Positions 17,814 through 27,260 of a stretch of 64,000 bases of DNA are shown in pieces (the stretch's first letter is position 1; every line of letters starts with the position of its first letter). The notes beneath the pieces were generated by a model, which was given only the letters and a program-made list of their open reading frames with translations, ran no database searches and was not told the DNA's origin. A program made the translations under genes and the position numbers. This DNA is from Verminephrobacter eiseniae EF01-2 (GTDB taxonomy: Bacteria > Pseudomonadota > Gammaproteobacteria > Burkholderiales > Burkholderiaceae_C). Location: assembly GCF_000015565.1 (NCBI RefSeq), contig NC_008786.1, forward strand, positions 4,824,501 through 4,888,500. The letters are read 5' to 3'.

Positions 17814-19262
17814 TCAACGGGGCGGCGGCTTGTTCCAGATGGCAACCTGTTGCGAGATATAGGCGTTCAAGCCATTCAGGCTGCTCAGTTGGGTGTCGAG
17901 CGCGTTGTAGCGCTGCGTGATCCGTTGCTCGAAGGCGTCCGCCGCCGCGTTCACCTGCGCCTGGTCCCGGCTGTTGCGCGCCAGGCTTTGCTGTAGCGTG
18001 TCGTACTTGGACTGGAAGAAGCCGGTGCCCGACAGCAGCGCGCTGGTCAGCGCCTTCATCTGCACGGCAATGCCGTTGGCCGAACCGCCGCCGGTGCTGC
18101 TCAGCAGGTTTTTCACATCGCCCGGTCTTTCGGCCAGCGCCCGGTTCAGCCGGCCGGTATCGACGCTCAGGCCGCCGCCGAGCTGCTGCGTGATGCCGAC
18201 ATCGGCCAGGCGCTGGAACGCGCCGCCGCTGGTGCTGACCGATCGCAGCACACGGAGCAGCGAGTTTTGCAGCGCCAGCGCCGTCGCATCGCCCTGCAGC
18301 AAGCCGGCCGTCCGGGTCTTGGCGTCGTACTTGGTGGCGTCTTGCAGCAGATCGTTGATCGCGTTGTAGGCTTTGACGAAGTCGCCGATACGCGCCACGG
18401 TGGCCGAATCGTCCTTGCTGACGGAGATTTCCACCGGGGCCTGGGTCACTTGCAGGGCCTGAAAGCCCACGCCGGAGACGGTGCTGGCAAAGGTATTGCT
18501 CGCCGATGTCACCGCAATGCCGTTGACCGTGGCCTGCGCATCGGCCGCCGCCTGTGTCACCGTGCTGCTGTCCGTCGCCAGGCTCGACAGGTCGAGCGCC
18601 GCCGTATCGGCCGCAGCGCCGTCGGCGCCGCCGGAGGCCGCGCCCTGCGGCAGCACGCTCAGGCGAAAGCCCGCTGCCTGGCCGGTGTTCTGGCTGCGCA
18701 GCAGCAGGCGCTCGCCCGAGGGGTCGGACAAAACGGCGGCGCTCACTGCGGCGCCGGCGCCATTGATCTTGCTGGCGACATCGACGAGCTTGTCGCCGGC
18801 GCTGATGCGGATGTCCACGGGCTGGCCGCTGGCCGGGATGAAGGAATGGGGGGCCACGCTCCATTGGCCCAGTTCCAGGCGCAATGTGCCGGCGCGCAGC
18901 GCAGCGCCGACCGGCAGCAGCGTCCCGGAGGCCGTGGCCTGCGCCTTGGCCAGGCTTTGCACCTCGACGTCGAAGCGGGTCGGCAAGGTGCCGCCCGGCG
19001 CCGTGGCCGAGACATATTTGCTGTCCGACGATGCGGTGCTGACGCTGTTCCAGCCCGTGACGCTGGCCAATGCGCGGGTGCTGTCGTCGAGCGTGGCGAC
19101 CAGCGATTTGAGCTGGCCAAACGCAGAGATTTTGGTATTGACCGTGGTCGCTTGCTGCTTGAGCGCATCCAGCGGCTTTCTTTCCAGCGCCACCAACTGG
19201 GAGATGATGTTCTTGACATCCAGGCCGCTGCTGCCGATGCCGGGCGATGAAATGGTGGCCAT
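17814..19262 (-). CDS. fliD: Flagellar filament cap protein
   Basis: FliD (HAP2) of 482 residues, which caps the growing filament and folds exported flagellin. The N-terminal FliD_N domain is clear (MATISSPGIGSSGLDVKNII, then LVALERKPLDAL and NTKISAFGQL). A FliD_C domain spans the second half, with an FQSKYDTLQQSLARN coiled-coil end and a terminal NGLNAYISQQVAIWN. The central domain is Ala/Ser-rich and variable, as usual. The ATG at 19262 was chosen on the conserved N terminus. It lies downstream of flagellin gene 1 on the same strand (105-bp gap). Confidence 0.93.
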   Translation of the reverse strand: MATISSPGIGSSGLDVKNIISQLVALERKPLDALKQQATTVNTKISAFGQLKSLVATLDDSTRALASVTGWNSVSTASSDSKYVSATAPGGTLPTRFDVEVQSLAKAQATASGTLLPVGAALRAGTLRLELGQWSVAPHSFIPASGQPVDIRISAGDKLVDVASKINGAGAAVSAAVLSDPSGERLLLRSQNTGQAAGFRLSVLPQGAASGGADGAAADTAALDLSSLATDSSTVTQAAADAQATVNGIAVTSASNTFASTVSGVGFQALQVTQAPVEISVSKDDSATVARIGDFVKAYNAINDLLQDATKYDAKTRTAGLLQGDATALALQNSLLRVLRSVSTSGGAFQRLADVGITQQLGGGLSVDTGRLNRALAERPGDVKNLLSSTGGGSANGIAVQMKALTSALLSGTGFFQSKYDTLQQSLARNSRDQAQVNAAADAFEQRITQRYNALDTQLSSLNGLNAYISQQVAIWNKPPPR

Positions 19263-19367
19263 ACCCAACCTCCAGGTTCGACGGGCATTGTGGCGTCCGA
19301 TGGCGCTGAGCAAACGGCGCCGGCAGGCCGGAAAACCCGTCTCATCGGGCTTTGCCGGCCCCGGGAT

Positions 19368-20873
19368 TCAGCGCAGCAGGGCCAGAACGCTTTGGGGCAA
19401 CTGGTTCGCCTGGGCCACCATCGCGGTGCCGGCCTGTTGCAGGATTTGGGCGCGCGACAGGTTGGCGGTTTCGGCGGCGAAGTCGGCGTCGAGGATGCGC
19501 GAGCGCGATGCCGACAGGTTTTCCGAGGTCACCTGCAGGTTGTCGATCGAGGTTTCAAAGCGCGACTGCAACGCGCCGAGCTTGGCCCGCTGGCTGTTGA
19601 TGAAAGCCAGCCCGGCATCCACGGTTTTCAGGGCCTCGGTCGCTTTTTTGAAAGTCGTCACATCCAGACCGGCAACTTCTCGCAGAGAGGAGGCCGGGGC
19701 GGCAGTCGTGTTGAAAGCGTTCGTGGTGGTGGCGGTAGTGGAGAAGGACTTGTCGGAATCGAGCACCACGTAACCACTGACGGTCGCACTTTGGGCCGCA
19801 GTGTCGGTGGTTATGGTTGCTGCGGCGCCAACGGCCGATCCATCGGCTTGCAGTTTCTGGACAGTGATCACGCCTACATTGGTTGCGTCAGTCTCGGCTC
19901 TATACAGACCAATGTCCTGTCCTGTGGCATTGGTCAAGACCACTCGATTGTTGGACGCATTCAGCGCGGCGGTGACCCCGGTTTTCGAGGTCTGCTCATT
20001 GATCGCCGACACCGCATTCGACAAGCCGTCGGCGGTCGCGGTATTCGCCACCGAGAAAGAAATGGCCTGCCCCAGCGCTGCCCCCGACGGGGTATTGTCC
20101 GAGCGCAGTTGAAGGGTGTAGGCCCCGACCGCTCCGAACCCCAGTTCCACCTCGGTGCGCGCCGAGGCCGTGACGCCGGTATTGGCGGTCTGCAGATTGA
20201 TCATGTCGGTGGTGGCCTTGGCCGTGGCGTTGTCAGTGACGACGATGTTGGCCGAACCCAGTGCGCCGTTGATGGCCAATGTGCCAGTGGTCACGCCATT
20301 GGTCCCCCAAGCGGCAGTGGCCGCAGAAACTCCGGCACCATTGGACGACGTATTTTGGTTGTTGCCATACCTGCTGGTGCGCAGATTGGCCGTGGCCGCG
20401 ACAATGGTCTGGTTGGCATTGGCGCCCACCTGGAACGGCTGTGTGCCAAAGCTGCCATCGATCAGCTTGGCGCCATTGAATTCGGTGGTTTGCGCAATGC
20501 GATCGAGCTCGCTGACCAGTTGGCTGACCTCGGCTTGCAGCGCCTGGCGGTCGCTCGAGCTGTTGGTTGCGTTGGCCGACTGCACGGCCAGTTCGCGCAC
20601 CCGTTGCAGGATGTCCCCCGAGGACTTGAGCGCGCCTTCGGTGGTTTGCGCCAGCGAGATGCCGTCGTTGGCGTTGCGCACCGCCTGGTTCAGGCCGCGA
20701 ATCTGGCTGCTGAAGCGCTCGGAAATCGCCAGCCCCGCCGCATCGTCCTTGGCGCTGTTGATGCGCAGGCCCGAGGACAGCCGCTGTATCGAGGTGTTCA
20801 GCGACGACTGGCTCAGGCCCAGGTTGCGCTGTGCGGTCAGCGATGCAATGTTGGTGTTGATGATCGATGCCAT
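19368..20873 (-). CDS. fliC: Flagellin 1
   Basis: A flagellin of 501 residues. The N-terminal D0/D1 region ([38 protein letters not shown]) and C-terminal D1/D0 region ([37 protein letters not shown]) are fully conserved. The variable centre (about 175-400) contains [13 protein letters not shown] and [15 protein letters not shown] segments shared with flagellin 2. The start at 20873 has an AGGAGA site 8 bp upstream. It is exported by the flagellar type III system and probably glycosylated by the nearby GT41 enzyme. It is divergent from flagellin 2 across a 260-bp region. Confidence 0.95.
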   Translation of the reverse strand: MASIINTNIASLTAQRNLGLSQSSLNTSIQRLSSGLRINSAKDDAAGLAISERFSSQIRGLNQAVRNANDGISLAQTTEGALKSSGDILQRVRELAVQSANATNSSSDRQALQAEVSQLVSELDRIAQTTEFNGAKLIDGSFGTQPFQVGANANQTIVAATANLRTSRYGNNQNTSSNGAGVSAATAAWGTNGVTTGTLAINGALGSANIVVTDNATAKATTDMINLQTANTGVTASARTEVELGFGAVGAYTLQLRSDNTPSGAALGQAISFSVANTATADGLSNAVSAINEQTSKTGVTAALNASNNRVVLTNATGQDIGLYRAETDATNVGVITVQKLQADGSAVGAAATITTDTAAQSATVSGYVVLDSDKSFSTTATTTNAFNTTAAPASSLREVAGLDVTTFKKATEALKTVDAGLAFINSQRAKLGALQSRFETSIDNLQVTSENLSASRSRILDADFAAETANLSRAQILQQAGTAMVAQANQLPQSVLALLR

Positions 20874-21133
20874 GGCGAATCTCCTGCAAAAAAGCGGCCT
20901 GTCGGATGGCGGATGGCCTGCGCCTTCCGTTGCCGATGTTTTCGACCCCGGCCCGGGAAACTTGAGGGACTTCGGGACCGATGGCCGGCGCTGCGGCGCT
21001 GCGGCGCAGTAGCGTAGCCGCCCGGCGGCAAGCCGCAAACAGCGCGGTCTTGGTGCGGTTCATTGCGCCAACGCAGCCAGGCGGCACTGCCGACAATGCC
21101 CGTCACCCCTGTCCGGCTCAAGGAGCATCTGCC

Positions 21134-22654
21134 ATGGCTGCCACGATCAACACCAATATTGCGTCGCTGACCGCACAGCGCAATCTGGGCCTGAGCCAGT
21201 CGTCGCTGAACACCTCGATACAGCGCCTGTCCTCGGGCCTGCGCATCAACAGCGCCAAGGACGATGCGGCGGGGCTGGCGATTTCCGAGCGCTTTACGAG
21301 CCAGATTCGCGGCCTGGACCAGGCGGCGCGCAACGCCAATGACGGCATCTCGCTGGCCCAGGTCACCGAAGGGGCGATGAAGTCGGCCAGCGACATCTTG
21401 CAGCGGGTGCGCGAGTTGGCGGTGCAGTCGGCCAATGCGTCCAACAGCCCCGGCGACCGCCAGGCGCTGAACCAGGAAGTGGGCCAGTTGGTCAGCGAGC
21501 TCGATCGCATTGCGCAAACCACTGAATTCAACGGCGCCAAATTGCTCGACGGCAGCTTTGGCACGCAGCAGTTCCAGGTGGGCGCCAATGCCAACCAGAC
21601 CATCGTCGCGGCCACGGCCAATCTGCGCACCGGCGTGTATGGCAACAACCAAAACACGGCGGCCAATGGCGCCGGCGCCGATGCCAACATGGGCGCCGAT
21701 GCCGCCTGGGGGAGCAACGGTGTCGGCACCGGGGCATTGGCCATCAGCGGCGCGCTCGGCTCGGCCAGCATCGGCATCGAGGCGAACCACACGGCCAAGG
21801 CCATGGCCGACGCCATCAACCTGAAAACCGCCGATACCGGCGTCACGGCCTCGGCGCGCACCGAGGTGCAGTTGTCCTTTTCTGCGCCCGGCGCTTACAC
21901 CTTCCAGTTGCGCAGCGAAAACCGCCCGAACCCGCCCGCGCTCGGGCAGCCGATGGCGTTCCATGTGACGGCGACCGGTACGATCGACGGCTTGTCGAAC
22001 GCGATTGCCGCGATCAATGAGCAATCGGCCAAGACCGGGGTCACCGCCGCGCTGAACCCGGGCGCCACCGGCATCGTGCTGACCAACACCACGGGGCAGG
22101 ACATCGGCCTGTACAAAAGCGCCAGTGACAGCGGCAATGCGGGCACGATCACTGTCCAAAAGCAAAACGCCGATGGCCTGCCCGCAGGCAGCGCGGGCGC
22201 CTTGGCGGCCGCCGCCGGCGTTGGCAATGCCACCGTCAGCGGGTATGTGGTGCTCGATGCGAACAAGCCCTTTTCCACGACCGTCACCACCACGAACGCT
22301 TTCAACACCACGGCTCCCGCCGACTCCGCCTCCTCGCTGCAAGAAGTGGCCGGCCTGGATGTGACGACATTCAAAAATGCGACCGAGGCCCTCAAGACCG
22401 TGGACTCTGCGCTGTCGTTCATCAATGGCGAGCGCGCCAAGCTCGGCGCGTTGCAGTCGCGCTTCGAGAGCACCATCGCCTCGCTGAACATCACCTCGGA
22501 AAACCTGTCGGCATCGCGCTCGCGCATCCTCGACGCCGACTTCGCCACCGAGACGGCGAACCTGTCGCGCGCCCAAATCCTGCAACAGGCCGGCACCGCG
22601 ATGGTGGCCCAGGCGAACCAGATTCCGCAAGGCGTGCTCAAGCTGTTGCAGTAG
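21134..22654 (+). CDS. fliC: Flagellin 2
   Basis: A second flagellin of 506 residues. Its N and C termini are nearly the same as in flagellin 1, but the central region is more divergent (residues about 175-400, including [20 protein letters not shown] and [15 protein letters not shown] differences). The ATG at 21134 is preceded by AAGGAG (21120-21125). In the intergenic region only a GCCGACAA at 21089-21096 resembles a sigma-28 -10 element, and there is no good -35. Paired divergent flagellin genes of this kind allow two filament compositions. Confidence 0.94.
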   Translation: MAATINTNIASLTAQRNLGLSQSSLNTSIQRLSSGLRINSAKDDAAGLAISERFTSQIRGLDQAARNANDGISLAQVTEGAMKSASDILQRVRELAVQSANASNSPGDRQALNQEVGQLVSELDRIAQTTEFNGAKLLDGSFGTQQFQVGANANQTIVAATANLRTGVYGNNQNTAANGAGADANMGADAAWGSNGVGTGALAISGALGSASIGIEANHTAKAMADAINLKTADTGVTASARTEVQLSFSAPGAYTFQLRSENRPNPPALGQPMAFHVTATGTIDGLSNAIAAINEQSAKTGVTAALNPGATGIVLTNTTGQDIGLYKSASDSGNAGTITVQKQNADGLPAGSAGALAAAAGVGNATVSGYVVLDANKPFSTTVTTTNAFNTTAPADSASSLQEVAGLDVTTFKNATEALKTVDSALSFINGERAKLGALQSRFESTIASLNITSENLSASRSRILDADFATETANLSRAQILQQAGTAMVAQANQIPQGVLKLLQ

Positions 22655-22656
22655 CC

Positions 22657-22715
22657 GTGCCCCGAGCCGTGCCCCGCACAGTACCCCGTACAACGCCCCG
22701 TACAACGCCCCGAAC
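22657..22715 (+). repeat. Short tandem repeats after flagellin 2
   Basis: Loose tandem units related to CCCCGTACAACG (for example CCCCGTACAACGCCCCGTACAACG) fill the short space between flagellin 2 and the glycosyltransferase gene. No hairpin with a T run is seen, so read-through from flagellin 2 into the glycosyltransferase is possible. Confidence 0.6.
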
Positions 22716-22738
22716 GGCGGCCCGGCCAAGGACGCAGC

Positions 22739-24922
22739 GTGCAAGACAGCCACCCGGCCCCCGGCGCCACGGTCGATGGCCGGTTCCAGCACGCGCTGCA
22801 AAGCGCCGATTGGCCCTTGCTGGCGCGCCTGTGCCAGCGGGCGTTGCGCAAAAACCCGCGTGACCTGCCGGCCACGCGGCTGCTCGGCCATGCGCTGGAA
22901 CGCCTGGGCAAGACTGCCGCGTGCGGGCAGGTCTACCGCCGCGGCGCGCTGCTGTGGCCCAACGATGCCGAGCTGCTGATCAACTACGCCAGCATGTTGC
23001 TCAAGCATGCGCACACTGCGCAGGCGCTGCCGGTTCTGGAGCAGGTCTGCGCGCTGCGGCCTGACAAGGCGGTGTGCTGGCTCCAACTGTCGCAATGCTG
23101 CTATTTGCTGACGCTGCACGAAAGGGGTTTGCAAGCGGCCGAACGAGCCGCTGCGCTGGCCACGGAGCCGGGCGAAAAATCGGCCGCGCTGACCCAGAAA
23201 GCAATCCATGGCCGCGAGCTGGGGCAGGTCCGGCAGGCGGTGCAGGACTGTCTGCAAGCCATTGCGCTGACGCCCGGGGATCTGTCGAACCACACCAACC
23301 GGCTGCTGTTCATGCTGGCCGACCCGCAGGCCGACGCCGCCAGCCTGGCGCAGGCCGCGCGCGACTATGCGGCGGTCGTCGAGCCGCCGCTGAAACCGCA
23401 CTGGCCCGGCTTTGCCGAGCACCAAGGCGCGCCATGGCGCCGGCTGCGCGTCGGGTTTTTGTCGCCTGATTTCCGCACGCACTCGGTGATGTACTTCGTC
23501 GAGGGCTTGCTGGCGCAGTTGGACCGGCGCCAGTTCGAGGTCTTTGCCTTTTATCTGTTCCCGCGCGACGACCCGGTGACCGAACGGGTGCGGCGCCATG
23601 CCGATCGCTTCGTGCGCCTGGCGGGGCTGGGCGCCGAGCAGCAGGCGCAGGCGATTCGGGCGCAGCGCATCGACATCCTGATCGACCTGGCCGGGCACAC
23701 CGGCTACAACGGCTTGCAGGCCATGGCCCACAAGGCGGCTCCGGTGCAGGTGTCGTGGCTCGGGTTTCCGGCGACGACCGGGCTGCAGGCCGTGGATTAC
23801 AAGCTCAGCGACGAGATCACCGACCCGCCCGAGGCCCAGGCGCATTACACCGAGCAGTTGTACCGCCTGCCGACGCTGTTTGCCTGCTACCGCCCGATGA
23901 GCCGACACCCCCTTTGGCGCTACCAGCCGCGCTACCAGGTGCAGCCCACGCCGGCGCTGGACAAGGGCCACATCACCTTTGGCTGCTGCAACAACCTGGG
24001 CAAGCTCGGCGACGAAGTGCTGGCGCTGTGGGGCCAGTTGCTGCAAGCGCTGCCGGACGCGCGCCTGCTGATCGAGGGCAAGAACCTCGATGGCCCGGAC
24101 TTCGCCGGCGCCTACCGCCAGCGCTGCCAGGGCCTGGGGCTGGACCCCGAGCGGCTGGAACTGGTGGCGCAGCAGGGCGACAACCAGTACCTGACCTACC
24201 ACCGCATCGATATCGCGCTCGACCCCTTTCCGCTGGTCGGCGGCACGACCACGTTCGACGCGCTGTGGATGGGCCTGCCCGTGGTCTCGATGGTCGGCCA
24301 GAGCTTCAAGAGCCGCATGGGCCTGGGCCTGCTGAGCTATCTGGGGCGCACCGAATGGCTGGCCGCAACGCCCGCCGACTATCTGCGCATTGCCTGCGCG
24401 CTGGCCGCCGACAGGCAGGCGCTGAACCGCCTGCGCCTGGGATTGCGCGCCGAGGTCGAGCGCTCGGTGCTGATGCGCGAGGACCTCTTCAACCACCATT
24501 TCGGCGAGGGCCTGCGCGCGATGTGGCTGCTGTGGCTGGCCCGGGCCAAGCACCCGGATGACGCCCAGGCCCAGGCGCAGGCCCTGGACGATTGGCTGCC
24601 CGGCTTGCCCGACGCCTGGCGCCAGCCCCCCGCGCCGGGGGTGGGGCTGGGGCCGGGCCAGCGCATCAGCCTGGCGCAGGCGCACCAGCGCTTGCAGGCG
24701 CTGGTGGCCAAAGCCCGGGCCAGCACGGCGGCCATGCCCGCAGGCGCCACCATCACCGGCCGCCACTGGAAGGCGCTGACCCTGCTGGCCGAAACCGTGC
24801 TGAACGCGGTGCCGAATGACCCCGTGGCGCTGGCCTGCCTGGCCGAGGTGGAGCACGCCCATGGTCACAGCGAATTTGCCGTGACCTACCTGTGGCATGC
24901 GACGCAGGCGATGGGATCGTGA
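22739..24922 (+). CDS. GT41-family (SPINDLY/OGT-like) glycosyltransferase
   Basis: A 727-residue protein. Residues 15-170 look like TPR-type helical repeats. From about 235 a Glyco_transf_41 catalytic region follows, with LRVGFLSPDFRTHSVMYFVE, DILIDLAGHTGYNGLQAM, PVQVSWLGFPATTGL, ITFGCCNNLGKLGDE and LDPFPLVGGTTTFDALWMGLP, all diagnostic of bacterial O-GlcNAc-transferase-like enzymes. A C-terminal extension (about 600-727) is of unknown role. The start is GTG at 22739. Its position 84 bp behind flagellin 2 suggests cytoplasmic O-glycosylation of flagellin. The sugar donor is unknown. Confidence 0.88.
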   Translation: MQDSHPAPGATVDGRFQHALQSADWPLLARLCQRALRKNPRDLPATRLLGHALERLGKTAACGQVYRRGALLWPNDAELLINYASMLLKHAHTAQALPVLEQVCALRPDKAVCWLQLSQCCYLLTLHERGLQAAERAAALATEPGEKSAALTQKAIHGRELGQVRQAVQDCLQAIALTPGDLSNHTNRLLFMLADPQADAASLAQAARDYAAVVEPPLKPHWPGFAEHQGAPWRRLRVGFLSPDFRTHSVMYFVEGLLAQLDRRQFEVFAFYLFPRDDPVTERVRRHADRFVRLAGLGAEQQAQAIRAQRIDILIDLAGHTGYNGLQAMAHKAAPVQVSWLGFPATTGLQAVDYKLSDEITDPPEAQAHYTEQLYRLPTLFACYRPMSRHPLWRYQPRYQVQPTPALDKGHITFGCCNNLGKLGDEVLALWGQLLQALPDARLLIEGKNLDGPDFAGAYRQRCQGLGLDPERLELVAQQGDNQYLTYHRIDIALDPFPLVGGTTTFDALWMGLPVVSMVGQSFKSRMGLGLLSYLGRTEWLAATPADYLRIACALAADRQALNRLRLGLRAEVERSVLMREDLFNHHFGEGLRAMWLLWLARAKHPDDAQAQAQALDDWLPGLPDAWRQPPAPGVGLGPGQRISLAQAHQRLQALVAKARASTAAMPAGATITGRHWKALTLLAETVLNAVPNDPVALACLAEVEHAHGHSEFAVTYLWHATQAMGS

Positions 24923-25017
24923 ATCGCGGTATCGAGGGCCGCCCGGGATCGTCGGCACACAGGCCGGGCGCCCGCCCCTCGGGGATGGGGCGCGGTCATG
25001 CGCGTCAGCGAAGCCGT

Positions 25018-25082
25018 CACGGAGCACTGGCCGCAAGCTCTGACCGAAAGCACTGACCGAAAGCTCTTGCCGCAAGCACTGG
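25018..25082. repeat. Five degenerate 13-bp tandem repeats
   Basis: Consecutive 13-mers CACGGAGCACTGG, CCGCAAGCTCTGA, CCGAAAGCACTGA, CCGAAAGCTCTTG and CCGCAAGCACTGG span 25018-25082. They lie between the convergent ends of the glycosyltransferase and regulator genes. They share CCGNAAGC-CT and differ at about two to four sites each. Confidence 0.8.
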
Positions 25083-25105
25083 CCGGAAAACCGCCCGTCC
25101 CGGCC

Positions 25106-27112
25106 TCATTCGCCCGTCGGTTTGGCGATGACCCCCGGTTGATAGAGTTCCAGCTTGCGATACAGCGTGCTGCGCGAGACCCCCAATGAACGGGCGGCCT
25201 GGGCGAGATTGCCGTGGGCGCCCTGCACTGCCCGGACGATGGCCAAACGTTCCGTTTCCTCCAGCCGGCCCGATGGCTCCTGCACCGGCGGCGCAACGGC
25301 TGCGGCCGTGCCCGTGAGCAGTTCGGCCGGCAGTTCATCGAGCGTGACCAGCTCTGCGCTGGATGTCAGCAGCAGATTTTCGATCACGTTGCGTATCTCC
25401 CTGACATTGCCGGGCCAGGAATAAGCGCGCAGCACCGCCATGATCTCGGCGCTCAGCCGTCGCTCGGGAACCGCGTGGCGCTGGGCCAGCCGCCGGTTGA
25501 AAAACGCGACGAGGAGATCGATGTCGATGTCCCGTTCGCGCAGCGGCGGAATCCGCATGCGCGTCACGCTGATGCGGTAATAGAGATCGCGCCGGAAATG
25601 GCCCGAGCCGACATCTTCGCGCAGATTGCGGTTGGTCATCGCCAGCAAGCGCACATCGACGCGCCGCGGCTGAGTGTCCCCCAGCCGGTAAACGATGCCC
25701 TCCTCCAGTGCGCGCAGCAGCACCGGCTGTAGTTCGAGCGGCATTTCACCGATTTCGTCCAGACACAGCGTGCCGCCGTGCGCCAGTTCGAAGCGGCCTG
25801 GACGGCCCTCGGCCGTCGCCCCGGTAAACGCGCCGCGCACATGGCCGAACAATTCGCTGGCGATCAGTTCTTTCGACGCGGCCCCGCAGTTGTATGCGAC
25901 GAACGGCCCGCCGCCCCCTTCCTCGCCATGTATGGCGCGCGCGAACAGCTCTTTGCCGACCCCGGTTTCGCCCTCGATCAGAACCGGCACGCGCTTGCGC
26001 GCAAGCTGCCGGCCCCGGTTGATCGCGGCCAGTATCGCCGCACTTTGCCCCTGTATCTGCGCGAAGCCGCTGCGCTGCGGATCGGCCTCGTCGCTGCGCT
26101 CGGCGAGGCGGGCGTTGATGGGTCGTGAGCGCATGGGGACGACCAGCATGGCGCCGATCGTGCTGCCATCGACCACGACCGGGCTGAACCAATCGGCATG
26201 CAGGCCTTTGGGCAGGCGTTGCGCCCAGTCCTCGACAGCGGTGCCCTCATCCATGCCGGGCAAGCGCTCGCCAATGCCGACCGGCAATGGCACCCGGCTC
26301 GTGGTGTGCACGAGCCGCCCGGCCCGGTCGATCAGCACCATCCCGGTGGCATCGGACGACGACAGGCGCTGCAGGCAGAAGCTGAGCAGGCGCACATGCT
26401 CACGCGTGGCCTGCTCGGCCAGCACCATTTGAATCTGGTGCGCGGCGGTGACCGCCAAGGTGAGGTTGTTGATTTGATAGGTGGAAGGCGGCCCGGAAAT
26501 GTCGAGCACGCCGAGAATCTTGCCGGTGCCGGGCTCGAAAATCGGCGCTGCGGCGCAACTCCACGATTTGATTCCTTCGCAGAAATGCTCCGCGCCGTGG
26601 ATATAGGTGGGCTGGCCGGTGGCCAGCGTGGTGCCGATGCCGTTGGTGCCGGCCCGGTTTTCACGCCAGTCGCCGCCGGATGTCAAATGAATTTTTTCGC
26701 CCGCCGCCAGCGTGCGCAAGTCCCCCGCCGCCTTGAGAATCACGCCGTCCTGGTTGGTCAGCAGCAGGATCGACCGCGAATCCGCAAACAGATCTGCGGT
26801 CACGGAGAAAAGGCGATCGGATGCCGTCAGCAATTCCCGATGCCGCCAGCACAGCGCCGCGACCGCGTCGCCTTGGACCGCGACCGGTGCCGATTCCGCC
26901 GTGGGACTGACGCCGGATTGCAGACTGCGTTGCCAGGAGTCGATCAGGGCCGAAGGCGTGGACGTCAGCGGCTCGCCCGAGAGAAAACGCTCCCATGCGC
27001 GCATCGTGGCCCGGTCGGAATGACAGGCGTTCGCGCGCCGCGCCCTGGCCACGATACGGCCCATGATGGTCTGATTGCCAAGACCCGACATGGCATCGAA
27101 CCGCTGTCTCAT
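25106..27112 (-). CDS. mimR: Sigma-54-dependent activator of AcoR/MimR type
   Basis: A bacterial enhancer-binding protein of 668 residues. It has an N-terminal GAF-like sensory region (to about 340), an AAA+ domain with Walker A GETGVGKE, the sigma-54 contact loop GAFTGA and Walker B LCLDEIGE, and a C-terminal Fis-type helix-turn-helix (QAARSLGVSRSTLYRKLELY). Three consecutive ATG codons begin the frame; the third (27112) has the best spacing to GAGGAG at 27120-27125. It is the last co-oriented gene of the monooxygenase cluster. It matches MimR, which activates mimABCD in mycobacteria, and would act at the two sigma-54 promoters listed here. No response-regulator receiver domain is present. 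Confidence 0.88.
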   Translation of the reverse strand: MRQRFDAMSGLGNQTIMGRIVARARRANACHSDRATMRAWERFLSGEPLTSTPSALIDSWQRSLQSGVSPTAESAPVAVQGDAVAALCWRHRELLTASDRLFSVTADLFADSRSILLLTNQDGVILKAAGDLRTLAAGEKIHLTSGGDWRENRAGTNGIGTTLATGQPTYIHGAEHFCEGIKSWSCAAAPIFEPGTGKILGVLDISGPPSTYQINNLTLAVTAAHQIQMVLAEQATREHVRLLSFCLQRLSSSDATGMVLIDRAGRLVHTTSRVPLPVGIGERLPGMDEGTAVEDWAQRLPKGLHADWFSPVVVDGSTIGAMLVVPMRSRPINARLAERSDEADPQRSGFAQIQGQSAAILAAINRGRQLARKRVPVLIEGETGVGKELFARAIHGEEGGGGPFVAYNCGAASKELIASELFGHVRGAFTGATAEGRPGRFELAHGGTLCLDEIGEMPLELQPVLLRALEEGIVYRLGDTQPRRVDVRLLAMTNRNLREDVGSGHFRRDLYYRISVTRMRIPPLRERDIDIDLLVAFFNRRLAQRHAVPERRLSAEIMAVLRAYSWPGNVREIRNVIENLLLTSSAELVTLDELPAELLTGTAAAVAPPVQEPSGRLEETERLAIVRAVQGAHGNLAQAARSLGVSRSTLYRKLELYQPGVIAKPTGE

Positions 27113-27260
27113 CATCATTCTCCTCGGGCCAGCCCGGAACCGGCGCTGCTGCCGGCTGCGGCGTGACCTGCATGTGTATGTCGCGCTCCGGTTTTTTGCC
27201 CGATCGCCGGCCGAACCCGGCAGCGCGATTACCGATCGATATAGGCCTGCATCGCCCCAT

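Noticed and set aside
21089..21096. GCCGACAA as a sigma-28 promoter for flagellin 2
   Set aside because: There is no TAAA-like -35 element at the required distance, so it is mentioned only in the gene note and not listed as a promoter.
20837..25075. A 1,412-codon minus-strand open frame opposite flagellin 2 and the glycosyltransferase
   Set aside because: The plus strand carries unmistakable flagellin and GT41 motifs across this whole span. The antisense frame has Arg/Gln/Ala-rich composition without domains.
27112..27118. First of three consecutive ATG codons as start of the sigma-54 activator
   Set aside because: It lies only one base from the GAGGAG site. The third ATG has a normal spacing of about seven bases.
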